The notes beneath the pieces were generated by a model, which saw only the letters and a program-made list of their open reading frames with translations, did not search any database and had not been told where the DNA came from. Positions 9,222 through 17,015 of a stretch of 50,079 nt of DNA are shown piece by piece. Numbering within the stretch: the stretch's first letter is position 1; each line of letters opens with the position of its first letter. This DNA comes from Fusobacterium varium (lineage in GTDB: Bacteria > Fusobacteriota > Fusobacteriia > Fusobacteriales > Fusobacteriaceae), in the NCBI GenBank assembly GCA_021531615.1, contig JADYUE010000011.1:1-50079 (forward strand), given 5' to 3'. A program made the position numbers and the translations under genes.

Positions 9222-9262
9222 AAAATAAAAAAGACAAGTAAGTTTAATTTTCCTACTTGTCT
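9222..9262 (-). terminator. Intrinsic terminator of the purine permease operon
   Basis: Read leftward, stem AGACAAGTA (9262-9254) pairs with TACTTGTCT (9240-9232) and is followed by TTTTTTATTTT. It lies 10 bases past the permease stop codon and back-to-back with the rhaD terminator in the convergent gap. Confidence 0.88.
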
Positions 9263-9271
9263 CAAGGTATA

Positions 9272-10585
9272 TTAAATTAATAGATTTACTACTGAAAGTG
9301 CTCCTATAACCCACATAGTAAGTGAGATCTTTTTAAAGTCCGCACAGGCTACGTTTATAATAATATAAGAGATAAACCCTATACTAAGTCCTATTGCTAT
9401 ACTGTGAGTCATTGGCATAAATATTATTGTCATAAAGGCTGGTATTGATTCTTTCATAGTTGAAAGATCTAATTGAGAGATATTTCTAAACATAAATATT
9501 CCAACAATTACTAATGCAGGTGATACTGCAAATACTGGTATAGCTTCAACTATTGGTGCTATAAATAGAGCAAGTAAGAAGAATAATCCTGTGAAAATAG
9601 AAGCAAGCCCTGTCTTAGCTCCAACTTTTATTCCTGCTATTGATTCTCCATAAGTTGTAACTGTACTTGTTCCTAATAAAGCTCCTATTATAGTTGACGA
9701 GCAGTCTGCTAAAAGCATTCTTCCTAATCCTTTTTTTCTCTCCTCCTCATTTCTAAATTGAACCTCTTTGTATGTAAACATCAGTACACTTAAAGAATCA
9801 AATAGATCTATAAACATAAATGAGAAAATAGATCCTAAAAGACTAACTTTTAATACTCCAAAAATATTTAGTTTAAAAAGTAATGGTGTCATACTTGGTG
9901 GTGATGATAATAGTTTCTCTGGAATATCCACTTCCCCTAAAAACATTCCTATAATAGAGATCACTATTATACTTATTAGAACTCCACCTCTAACCTTTTT
10001 CATATCTAGAATATACATTAAAAATAATCCTGCAAAAGAAAGAGCTACTGGTAATGTTATAGGTGCTATCTTTACTAAAGTTTCTGGATTAGCCTCTATA
10101 ACTCCCATACTTTTTAATCCTATCAATGAAAGAAAAAGTCCTATTCCTACTGTTGCAGCTGTTGAAAGTTGTTGAGGAATAGAGTTAATTATCTTCTCTC
10201 TAACTCCACAAATTGCCAGTATCAGATAAAATACCCCTGAAAAGAAAACTACTCCTAAAGCATCTTGCCAAGGAATTCCATTTCCCTTTACTAAAGTAAA
10301 TGTGAAAAAGGCATTTAATCCAACTCCAGGAGCTAGGGAAATAGGTACATTCCCTAGAATACCCCCTAAAAATGATCCTATTGCAGTTGCTACACAAGTA
10401 ACTGTTACAAGTGCTCCCTTATCCATTCCTGTCAATGAAAGAACAGCAGGATTTACAAAAATAATATAAGAAATTGTTAAAAAAGTTGTTAATCCCCCAA
10501 AAAATTCCCCTTTTATACTTCCACCTCTCTCAGAGATTAAAAATTTATCATCAAGGAATTTTACAAAATTATTTTTCTCCATCAT
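9272..10585 (-). CDS. NCS2-family purine permease (AzgA-like)
   Basis: 437 residues with about 12-14 membrane segments. The AzgA/PbuG-type NCS2 family imports adenine, guanine or hypoxanthine with protons. Seen: GGLTTFLTISYIIFVNPAVL near residue 30, APGVGLNAFFTFTLV near 84, the FSFMFIDLFDSLSVL segment near 255 and GTSTVTTYGESIAGIKVGAKTG near 305. It follows the deaminase gene by 18 bases with its own GAGGGGAATGA site, so import and deamination of a purine base are coexpressed. The exact substrate cannot be read from the sequence. Confidence 0.9.
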   Translation of the reverse strand: MMEKNNFVKFLDDKFLISERGGSIKGEFFGGLTTFLTISYIIFVNPAVLSLTGMDKGALVTVTCVATAIGSFLGGILGNVPISLAPGVGLNAFFTFTLVKGNGIPWQDALGVVFFSGVFYLILAICGVREKIINSIPQQLSTAATVGIGLFLSLIGLKSMGVIEANPETLVKIAPITLPVALSFAGLFLMYILDMKKVRGGVLISIIVISIIGMFLGEVDIPEKLLSSPPSMTPLLFKLNIFGVLKVSLLGSIFSFMFIDLFDSLSVLMFTYKEVQFRNEEERKKGLGRMLLADCSSTIIGALLGTSTVTTYGESIAGIKVGAKTGLASIFTGLFFLLALFIAPIVEAIPVFAVSPALVIVGIFMFRNISQLDLSTMKESIPAFMTIIFMPMTHSIAIGLSIGFISYIIINVACADFKKISLTMWVIGALSVVNLLI

Positions 10586-10603
10586 TCATTCCCCTCTTAA
10601 TTA

Positions 10604-11098
10604 TTATTTATTATTCCAATATCCTATATGAGCTCTTGCTATCTCTTTAGCTAACTCTTCATCTGCAATTGGTCCAATTACCTCTATATTTTTTTGCCCT
10701 CTTGCTAAAATTTCTCTACAAGGCATATCAAAAGTTGGGTTATCTTCATCAGCTCCTGTTAAAGCTAAAAGTTGTTTTTCACTTATTCCATAGACAATTC
10801 TTCCTACATTTCCCCAATAGATAGCTCCTGTACACATACAACAAGGCTCAGCTGTAGAATAAAGAGTACAATCCCATAAAAACTCTCTTGAATAAAGTTT
10901 TACAGCTTTTCTCATAGCAGTAGTTTCTGCATGTCCTGTGCACTCTTTTTCAGTCACTTCAATGTTACCTGATTCAACAATAATATTTCCATCTTTGTCA
11001 ACTATTAAAGCTCCAAAAGGATGGTTTCCTGATGCTACAGATTCATCTGCAATTTCAATACATCTTTTGATGTATTTAATGTGATCTAAATTACTCAT
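10604..11098 (-). CDS. Purine/nucleoside deaminase (cytidine deaminase-like fold; guanine deaminase-type)
   Basis: 164 residues. Zinc-dependent CDA-fold deaminase: catalytic GHAETTAMRKA near residue 76 and zinc cysteines in TAEPCCMCTGAIYW near 102-115. Its length and the long C-terminal tail after the zinc motif resemble small guanine deaminases (GuaD type) more than TadA, which lacks the tail and acts on tRNA. Pairing with a purine permease supports a free base substrate, perhaps guanine or a relative. It is the first gene behind a structured leader with a terminator. Start is ATG behind AGGAGGAAGTT. Confidence 0.8.
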   Translation of the reverse strand: MSNLDHIKYIKRCIEIADESVASGNHPFGALIVDKDGNIIVESGNIEVTEKECTGHAETTAMRKAVKLYSREFLWDCTLYSTAEPCCMCTGAIYWGNVGRIVYGISEKQLLALTGADEDNPTFDMPCREILARGQKNIEVIGPIADEELAKEIARAHIGYWNNK

Positions 11099-11111
11099 AA
11101 CTTCCTCCTAA

Positions 11112-11153
11112 AAAAATTAATAATAAAAAAGGTAACCTCTAAGGGTTACCTTT
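11112..11153 (-). terminator. Leader terminator upstream of the deaminase gene
   Basis: Minus strand: AAAGGTAACC (11153-11144), loop CTTAGA, GGTTACCTTT (11137-11128), then a T-rich tail. It lies before the deaminase RBS, so it is an attenuator rather than an operon end. The stretch ACCCTT at the top of its 5' arm can instead pair with AAGGGT about 30 bases upstream (around 11172-11177), which would give an antiterminated form. Confidence 0.85.
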
Positions 11154-11260
11154 AACTTACATACACACTTCACCCTTGCAAGATGAGCAGTATTTTCACC
11201 TGCCTAATGAGTCTCTTGTGGGCGCCATTGTTACTTAATATTTAGTTTCATATAATTTAT
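11154..11260 (-). ncRNA. Structured 5' leader, candidate riboswitch of unassigned class
   Basis: About 105 nt of transcribed leader between a good promoter and an attenuator. Reading leftward, it holds GGCGCCCACAAGAG near 11215-11230, then a stem GCAG...CTGC with loop GTGAAAATA, nested in CAAGA...TCTTG, then CAAGGGTGAAGTGTG. CGCCC can pair with GGGTG to close the whole unit, which competes with pairing of AAGGGT to the terminator arm. It does not fit the purine, TPP, FMN, SAM-I, lysine, glycine, ZTP or preQ1-I patterns known to me. A purine-related ligand is suggested only by the genes it precedes. Confidence 0.55.
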
Positions 11261-11265
11261 GTTAA

Positions 11266-11294
11266 ATTATATCATACATACTTTAAAATTTCAA
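11266..11294 (-). promoter_or_regulatory. Promoter of the deaminase-permease operon
   Basis: Minus strand -35 TTGAAA (11289-11294), spacer of 17, -10 TATAAT (11266-11271). Transcription would begin near 11259, giving a leader of about 160 nt before the deaminase start. Confidence 0.75.
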
Positions 11295-11362
11295 TTAATT
11301 TTATTTTAATTTCTTCTTAAGTCCTAAAATATTTTTATTTAATGACTTTAAATAATTTATTC

Positions 11363-11662
11363 TTAAATCTCCATCTCTAAAAGAGCTGACGACAAACTTT
11401 TTCCATGTTTATCTAAGGCTAAAGATCTTGTTACTCCTCCCCCTAGTGCTTCATCCATTACAAAGTTTAAAGCTCCTAAATTAGGAAGTTCATATCTAAT
11501 TACCTCCCCTTTTACAATATCTTTAAAGTATTCTTTTACCTTTTCTGCTGTTACTTTTTCACAAATTAGATCATAATCTTTTTCATCATAAACTATTAAA
11601 GATATATTTGAAATATTTCCCTTATCTCCTGTTCTTGAATGAGCTATTTCTAAAAGTTTCAT
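11363..11662 (-). CDS. AtuA C-terminal-domain-like small protein
   Basis: 99 residues if started at the ATG at 11660-11662, which sits 7 bases after GAGGAGG; an ATG 15 bases earlier lies inside that ribosome binding site and is unlikely. The start (MKLLEIAHSRTGDKGN) and the later GGGVTRSL stretch match the small domain fused to, or encoded beside, AtuA-family (DUF1446) proteins. It begins 1 base after the stop of the large AtuA gene, so the two almost surely form one complex. The biochemical reaction of the family is not established outside acyclic terpene catabolism. Confidence 0.8.
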   Translation of the reverse strand: MKLLEIAHSRTGDKGNISNISLIVYDEKDYDLICEKVTAEKVKEYFKDIVKGEVIRYELPNLGALNFVMDEALGGGVTRSLALDKHGKSLSSALLEMEI

Positions 11663-11663
11663 C

Positions 11664-13016
11664 TTAAACCTCCTCATATATAACTTCTAATTCTATATCT
11701 TCTCTTGGAATAAATATTGAACAAATAGATACAACTTCACTTGCACTTTTTGTTACTCCTCCTCCACCTGAAGGTCCATTAGTATAAAGTGTTTCTACTT
11801 CATTTCCTATTTTCACTGCATCTTCTCTTTTTACAGTTCTACCTGCAACTCTTAATCTAACTTCTCCTAATAAAGATGGATCACACAATTTTTTTCCTAT
11901 ACTATTTCCATATAAAGAGTTAACTCCAATTAAATCTACTTTTAATTCATCATATTTTACTCCAGTAAAATCCAATCTTTTTTTAACTACTTCACCTGCT
12001 AATTTAGCTTTTTCATAAGCTGTAGATCCACCATAACTGATCTCTCCTGTTCCAATAAAACAATCTTTATAACCTATACTTACCTTTAAAGTAGCTGGTT
12101 TTTTCTTACCTGTTGCTCCTGTTAAAAATACTTTATTTTTTTCTAATTCTTTTAATGAGATAGTTGTAAAATTAGCTACTCCATCAGGTGTCATATAATT
12201 TTTAGGATCATGAATTTCATAAATAAGCTGTTCTTTACATGTATGAGTACTTACAACTCCACCACTAGTTTCTGTTTTAGTAATAACTACATCTCCATTT
12301 TCACTTACCTCAGCAATAGGAAAACCTACATTCCAAAGATCTTCAACCTCATTATATCCAGGTACAGCAAAATATCCACCACAAACTTGAGCTCCACATT
12401 CAAGAAGATGTCCTATCATTATACCTTTTCCTATGAGATCATAGTTTTCTACATCCCATCCAAACTCATAAATTAATGGTGCCATAAATATTGCTGGGTC
12501 TGCACAACGTCCTGTTACAACTATATCAGCTCCATTTTTTAATGCTTCTACTATTCCATCAACTCCTAAATATACATTTGCTGAAACTAATTTATCTTTA
12601 ATTGTATTTAAAGGAGTTTTTAATTCAAGAACTTCACAATCTAAATATCTATCTAATTTATCAGAAATATCATCTCCAAGAACTGCTGCAATTTTCAATC
12701 CTTTTATATTCATCTCTTCTGCCATAGATTTTATCTTTTTTATTGCTCCTAAAGGATTAGCAGCTCCCATATTTGTAATTACTTTTATATTTTTTTCTTT
12801 ACAAATAGGTAATATCTTTTCAAATCTATATTCAAGTAATCCATTATATCCCTTATTTGGATCTTTTAATTTTTCCTGTTGTGCAATAGCTATTGTTCTT
12901 TCTGCAAGACACTCAAAAACAATATAGTTTATATTCCCATTTAACATTAAATCAACAGCAGGTTCTATTCTATCTCCAGCATATCCTGCTCCTGAAGCTA
13001 TTCTTATTTTTTTCAT
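11664..13016 (-). CDS. AtuA-family protein (DUF1446), probable carboxylate/hydroxyacid catabolic enzyme
   Basis: 450 residues, the usual length. The N-terminus IRIASGAGYAGDRIEPA and internal VTGRCADPAIF (about 168-178), LLECGAQVCGGY (about 208-219) and GPSGGGGVTKS near the C-terminus are hallmarks of the family. In Pseudomonas AtuA belongs to acyclic terpene breakdown, but most members outside it have no known reaction. Here it stands with a CitMHS carrier and a sigma-54 activator and with no CoA ligase or dehydrogenase, so a terpene role is doubtful. RBS is AGGAGGTTAAA. Function is open; a small organic acid substrate is my inference. Confidence 0.8.
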   Translation of the reverse strand: MKKIRIASGAGYAGDRIEPAVDLMLNGNINYIVFECLAERTIAIAQQEKLKDPNKGYNGLLEYRFEKILPICKEKNIKVITNMGAANPLGAIKKIKSMAEEMNIKGLKIAAVLGDDISDKLDRYLDCEVLELKTPLNTIKDKLVSANVYLGVDGIVEALKNGADIVVTGRCADPAIFMAPLIYEFGWDVENYDLIGKGIMIGHLLECGAQVCGGYFAVPGYNEVEDLWNVGFPIAEVSENGDVVITKTETSGGVVSTHTCKEQLIYEIHDPKNYMTPDGVANFTTISLKELEKNKVFLTGATGKKKPATLKVSIGYKDCFIGTGEISYGGSTAYEKAKLAGEVVKKRLDFTGVKYDELKVDLIGVNSLYGNSIGKKLCDPSLLGEVRLRVAGRTVKREDAVKIGNEVETLYTNGPSGGGGVTKSASEVVSICSIFIPREDIELEVIYEEV

Positions 13017-13039
13017 TTTAACCTCCTAAAATCCAAACT

Positions 13040-14320
13040 TTATTTATACAATACTCCTGTTATTACAGCTACAATTAACATCACTATTGTTGTTAAAAAA
13101 GCATATGGTATAGTTTTCTTTTGATGCTCTCCCAATTCAACACCTGTAAGTCCTATTAACAAGAATGTTGAAGCTGTAAGTGGACTTACTGGGAATCCAG
13201 TTGTCATCTGTCCTAAAATTGCAGCTCTAGCAACTGATATTGCAGAACTACCAAGCTCTTGAGCTGTTGTTGCCAATACTGGTAAAATTCCAAAATAGAA
13301 TGAATCTGGATCAAATAATAGACTAGCTGGCATACCAATAACCCCTACCAAAATAGCCATAGAACGTCCTAACGATTTTGGTATAATATCAACCATTACT
13401 GTTGACATCTCTTTTATCATTCCTGAACCCTGCATTATTCCTATAAATGCTCCTGCTGCAAATAGTATACTAGCCATCATTAAAGCAGCCTTAGCATGTG
13501 AATCTACTCTCTCTTTTTGCTCTTTTACTGAAGGATAATTTATTACTACTGAAATACAAAATGCTATCATGAATACCACTGCTGGTGGAAGTTTACCTGA
13601 TATTAAAACTCCTATTGCTAATATTATAGTAATAATATTTATTCCAAAATTTCTACTTTCTTTCTTTTCTCCTAGATTATCTGTATTAATATTTAAGTGC
13701 TCTATATTTCCAAGTCTTTTCTTTTCATCTCTTCCTAATTTTACAGCTACAAATAAAACAAAAACTATTCCTGCTAAAACAGGTATAAATAATGGATTAA
13801 ATAACTCTGTAACTGAAATTTTTAGTGATGTTGCTGCTCTTAAAGTAGGTCCTCCCCAAGGAAGTACATTCATTACCCCTGCTCCCAGTCCTACAATTGT
13901 TGCAAGTGTAGTTTTTCTCATTCCAAGAGCTTCATACAATGGAAGCATTGCTGGAACTGTTACTAAAAAAGTTACTGCTCCTGATCCATCTAAATGTACA
14001 ATCATTGATAAAATTGCTGTTCCTACTGCTATTTTTACAGGATCTTTTCCTACTACTTTTAATATTTTGTCTATAATTGGTTGAAATGTTCCTGCATCTG
14101 TTAAAATACCAAAAAATAAAATTGCAAAAATAAACATTGTTCCTGTAGGAGCAATAGATTTTACCCCATCATTTATAAACTTTCCAATTTTCAATCCATG
14201 TCCACCTATAATAGCTGTTATAATTGGAACACTGATAAGAGCTACTAGCGGAGATAATTTTTTCATCATTATTACTGCTAATAAAATAAAAATAGTTAAA
14301 AAACCTAATGCTGCTGCCAT
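13040..14320 (-). CDS. CitMHS-family organic acid transporter
   Basis: 426 residues, about 12 membrane segments. CitMHS carriers (Bacillus CitM/CitH) import metal-citrate or related carboxylates with protons. Family-like stretches are MIVHLDGSGAVTFLVTVPAM near residue 110, LGAGVMNVLPWGGPTLRAA near 146 and GMPASLLFDPDSFYFGILPVL near 325. It is the first gene after the sigma-54 promoter and ends 23 bases before the AtuA gene, so transport and catabolism are coregulated. Substrate is unknown; the CitMHS relationship suggests a di- or tricarboxylate. Confidence 0.85.
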   Translation of the reverse strand: MAAALGFLTIFILLAVIMMKKLSPLVALISVPIITAIIGGHGLKIGKFINDGVKSIAPTGTMFIFAILFFGILTDAGTFQPIIDKILKVVGKDPVKIAVGTAILSMIVHLDGSGAVTFLVTVPAMLPLYEALGMRKTTLATIVGLGAGVMNVLPWGGPTLRAATSLKISVTELFNPLFIPVLAGIVFVLFVAVKLGRDEKKRLGNIEHLNINTDNLGEKKESRNFGINIITIILAIGVLISGKLPPAVVFMIAFCISVVINYPSVKEQKERVDSHAKAALMMASILFAAGAFIGIMQGSGMIKEMSTVMVDIIPKSLGRSMAILVGVIGMPASLLFDPDSFYFGILPVLATTAQELGSSAISVARAAILGQMTTGFPVSPLTASTFLLIGLTGVELGEHQKKTIPYAFLTTIVMLIVAVITGVLYK

Positions 14321-14373
14321 AATTTCCTCCCTTTAATTATATGTTTTATTTAATTCCTTTGCTTTTATAATGA

Positions 14374-14389
14374 AGCAAATATCATGCCA
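14374..14389 (-). promoter_or_regulatory. Sigma-54 promoter of the CitMHS-atuA operon
   Basis: Minus strand TGGCATGATATTTGCT. It matches the RpoN consensus TGGCAYR-N4-TTGCW at every defined base, with 10 bases between the -24 GG and the -12 GC. It lies 54 bases before the transporter start. The adjacent gene encodes a sigma-54 activator, which strongly supports the site. Confidence 0.92.
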
Positions 14390-14427
14390 AATATATTAGC
14401 CTAATTTTTGAGAGTTTTTCTAATTTT

Positions 14428-14543
14428 TTTCTAATTTTTTAGAAATAAAAAAGGAAGATCTATCTCTTCCCTTTAAAATAAGATATTTTATTGTCATTCT
14501 AAAAAGTTAGAATTCTTGTTAAAATTTTCTATTTTTTTAGAAA
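14428..14543. promoter_or_regulatory. Three activator-binding palindromes upstream of the sigma-54 promoter
   Basis: Three 18-bp inverted repeats share WTTCTA-N6-TAGAAW: 14428-14445, 14496-14513 and 14526-14543. Their centres lie about 48, 116 and 146 bases upstream of the -24 element, in the range of enhancer sites. The two distal sites are 30 bases apart, about three helical turns. The last site abuts the stop codon of the activator gene. Binding by that activator (Fis-type HTH) is inferred. Confidence 0.78.
14443..14476 (-). terminator. Intrinsic terminator of the sigma-54 activator gene
   Basis: Minus strand GGAAGA (14470-14465), 6-base loop, TCTTCC (14458-14453), then TTTTTTATTTC. It lies between the palindromes, so the activator transcript stops before the sigma-54 promoter and the catabolic operon is insulated from it. 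Confidence 0.8.
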
Positions 14544-15884
14544 TTATCTGTTCAATTTATTATAAAAAGTAGCAAGAGAGATTCCCAATGCCTTTGCTGC
14601 CTTTTTCTTTCCTTCAACACTATCACCATATTTGGCAATAGCTTTATTTATATATTCTTTTTCTACTTTATTTATATATTCATTTAGTTCAATTATCTCA
14701 CTATCTAAAATATTTTCTTCAACTTTAATTGGTAGATGCTCTTTTAAAATTACTTTTTCTTCCCTCATATTAAAAGTAAATTCTATTATATTTTTTAATT
14801 CTCTTATATTTCCACACCATTCATATTCTTTTAACAATTGAATTGCTTCTTGACTTAAAAACATATCTTTTTTGTACTTCTGCGAAAGGTCAGATATGAA
14901 TTTATTAGCCAATGCAGGTATATCATCTTTTCTCTCTCTCAATGGTGGTATTGTTAAAGGGATAATAGCTATTCTATAATATAGATCCCTTCTAAATTTT
15001 CCCTCTTCCATCAATTTAAAAAGATCTTTATTTGTTGCACATATAAGTCTTACATCTATTGGTATCTCCTTACTTCCACCTATTTTTCTAATACTTTTTT
15101 CTTGCAAAACACGTAAAAGTTTTCCTTGAAGTCCATATTCTAACTCTCCTATCTCATCAAGAAAAAGTACCCCACCATTTGCTAGTTGAAATAATCCTGT
15201 TTTTCCATTTTTTTTAGCTCCTGTAAATGTTCCTTCCTCATAACCAAAGAGTTCACTCTCTATAAGACTTTTTTCAAAAGATGCACAATTTACTGGAATA
15301 AAAGGAAAATCTTTTCTTAAACTAAAATTATGTATAGCACTAGCATATAGTTCCTTTCCTGTTCCACTTTCACCTGTTATAAGAACATTTGAATCTGTAA
15401 GAGCTATTCTTTTAGCAAACTCTTTTATCTCAACACTTTTTTTATCTACTGCTATAATATCATCAAAATTATATTTTCCACTTCCTAAAGATTTTACATG
15501 CTCTTTAAGATTTTGAATTATAATTTTAGAAAGGTTTAATTTCTCAGTAAGCTTATATACATCATTAAGTTCATTAAGTAAGGAAATTCCACCAAGAACT
15601 TTATTTTTTTTCCCATAGATTGGTACCATATTTACAATATACTCAACTTCATCCATTTTTCTATGAACATTTAATTGCAACTTTCCACTTTTAATAACTT
15701 CAGTAAGATAACTTCCCTTTCTTACATCGGATAATTTTTTTCCTATAATATCTTCTTCTTTAACTTTAGTTATTCTAGTATAAGCTGGGTTTATATATCT
15801 TACTATCCCTTCAGAATCTATTATTAAAATTCCATCATATAATGAATCTAATATTATCTTTACCCATTCAGTTATCTTTAGCAT
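14544..15884 (-). CDS. PAS-domain sigma-54-dependent transcriptional activator
   Basis: 446 residues. PAS sensor at about 10-110 (LYDGILIIDSEGIVRYINPA), AAA+ sigma-54 interaction domain at about 145-375, and a Fis-type helix-turn-helix at the end (GKKKAAKALGISLATFYNKL). Walker A GESGTGKE is at 171-178 and Walker B FLDEIGE at 241-247. The sigma-54 contact loop reads GTFTGA (218-223) instead of the usual GAFTGA. There is no receiver domain, so a cytosolic ligand may be sensed through PAS. It reads toward the CitMHS-atuA operon, whose sigma-54 promoter and palindromes lie just past its stop codon, marking that operon as its target. RBS is AAGGGGAAAT. Confidence 0.92.
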   Translation of the reverse strand: MLKITEWVKIILDSLYDGILIIDSEGIVRYINPAYTRITKVKEEDIIGKKLSDVRKGSYLTEVIKSGKLQLNVHRKMDEVEYIVNMVPIYGKKNKVLGGISLLNELNDVYKLTEKLNLSKIIIQNLKEHVKSLGSGKYNFDDIIAVDKKSVEIKEFAKRIALTDSNVLITGESGTGKELYASAIHNFSLRKDFPFIPVNCASFEKSLIESELFGYEEGTFTGAKKNGKTGLFQLANGGVLFLDEIGELEYGLQGKLLRVLQEKSIRKIGGSKEIPIDVRLICATNKDLFKLMEEGKFRRDLYYRIAIIPLTIPPLRERKDDIPALANKFISDLSQKYKKDMFLSQEAIQLLKEYEWCGNIRELKNIIEFTFNMREEKVILKEHLPIKVEENILDSEIIELNEYINKVEKEYINKAIAKYGDSVEGKKKAAKALGISLATFYNKLNR

Positions 15885-15918
15885 ATTTCCCCTTTACTTA
15901 AATAATTAATATTTAATT

Positions 15919-15952
15919 AAAGCTGCTGAAAATTATAATTTCCAACAGCTTT
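15919..15952 (-). terminator. Hairpin after disA, probable operon end
   Basis: AAAGCTG (15919-15925) and CAGCTTT (15946-15952) close a long, nearly continuous hairpin extended by TG/CA and AAATT pairs. The tail on the minus strand is A/T mixed rather than a clean T run, so termination is likely but not certain. It lies 14 bases past the disA stop codon. Confidence 0.55.
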
Positions 15953-15965
15953 ATATTTCGACAGT

Positions 15966-17015
15966 CTATTTTTCCAATTCCACAGTATATTTTAATCTCT
16001 TCAATCCATTTTTTATAGCTTTTATCTTCAATTTACTTAATTTAGTATCAGATAACTCCTCAATAGGTGCATCTTGAATAGATGCAAGCTCTCCATAAGT
16101 ATTAATTAACTTATCAATATCCTTCTTAGTTAGCTTACTAATCTTTCCAAGAACTCTATACCCTTTAGGGCTAATCTTATTATCTAAATTGCTATAACTT
16201 TTTCTATATCCTAAAGCACTAGAAAAATTCTCTATCTCTAACAACTCTATATTTGTAAGATTTGCTATTTGTGACATAACATCTTCATAAGTTGTATCAC
16301 TACTCATATAGTCACTTAAAAACTCTTCCATATCTTCATTGATATCTTGCTCCAAATCTTTAAGTTGAAGATCCATCAATCTTCCCTCTGTTCCAAGCTC
16401 TACAACATACCCTTTTAATTCATCATCAATTCTTCTCATCATCTCAAATCTTTGAAGAACTTGAGCTACATCATATAGTGTTACAATATCATCCAATTCC
16501 AATATTGTAAGATTAGCTAAAGATTTGTCTAAAACATATCTATATCTTTCCATAGTTTTTAATGCCTGAGCAGCTTCACTTGTTATCTCTGATGTATTTT
16601 TTAATTTATATCTTATATCCCCTTTATACAGGCTTACAACTTTTTTTCTTTCTGAAACAGCTATTACAAGCTTCCCTGTCTGCTTTCCTGCCCTTTGAGC
16701 TGTTCTATGTCTAGTTCCACTTTCCTCTGATGAATATTTCCTATCAACTTGTAGATGTACATTGGCATAAAGTATTTTTTTACATTCATCATCAACTATT
16801 ATGGCTCCATCCATTTTAGCTAATTCAAAAACTCTCTCTGGTGTATAGTCACAATTTATTACAAATCCACCATCAAGCATTTTCTCAACTGTTTCATCAA
16901 TTCCTACTACAATAAGAGCTCCTATTCCACCATCTAGTATGTTATCTATTCCATCTCTAAGAGGTGTCCCTGGAGTTATCTGCATCAACATTGATTCTAG
17001 CTTTTTATTGATCAT
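15966..17015 (-). CDS. disA: Diadenylate cyclase DisA
   Basis: 349 residues, as in Bacillus (about 360). DisA makes c-di-AMP from ATP and scans DNA. The N-terminal DAC domain shows the active-site DGA at 69-71 and GTRHRTA (RHR) at 100-106. The middle is helical, and the C-terminal HhH region holds LGKISKLTKKDIDKLI and related repeats. It overlaps the end of radA by 11 bases, the conserved radA-disA pairing, with RBS AAAGGATG inside radA. It is the last gene of the long fab-rnc operon. Confidence 0.97.
   Translation of the reverse strand: MINKKLESMLMQITPGTPLRDGIDNILDGGIGALIVVGIDETVEKMLDGGFVINCDYTPERVFELAKMDGAIIVDDECKKILYANVHLQVDRKYSSEESGTRHRTAQRAGKQTGKLVIAVSERKKVVSLYKGDIRYKLKNTSEITSEAAQALKTMERYRYVLDKSLANLTILELDDIVTLYDVAQVLQRFEMMRRIDDELKGYVVELGTEGRLMDLQLKDLEQDINEDMEEFLSDYMSSDTTYEDVMSQIANLTNIELLEIENFSSALGYRKSYSNLDNKISPKGYRVLGKISKLTKKDIDKLINTYGELASIQDAPIEELSDTKLSKLKIKAIKNGLKRLKYTVELEK

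Noticed and set aside
9768-10175. 135-codon frame on the plus strand
   Set aside because: Antisense shadow of the purine permease gene.
11154-11260. Purine, ZTP or TPP riboswitch before the deaminase gene
   Set aside because: Conserved junction and loop sequences of these classes are not present on the transcribed strand.
13569-14084. 171-codon frame on the plus strand
   Set aside because: Antisense to the CitMHS gene; low-complexity composition and no ribosome binding site.
14401-14440. CTAATTTTTT tandem repeats as a CRISPR-like or satellite repeat
   Set aside because: Only three short A/T-rich units with irregular spacing; better explained by half-sites and one full activator palindrome.
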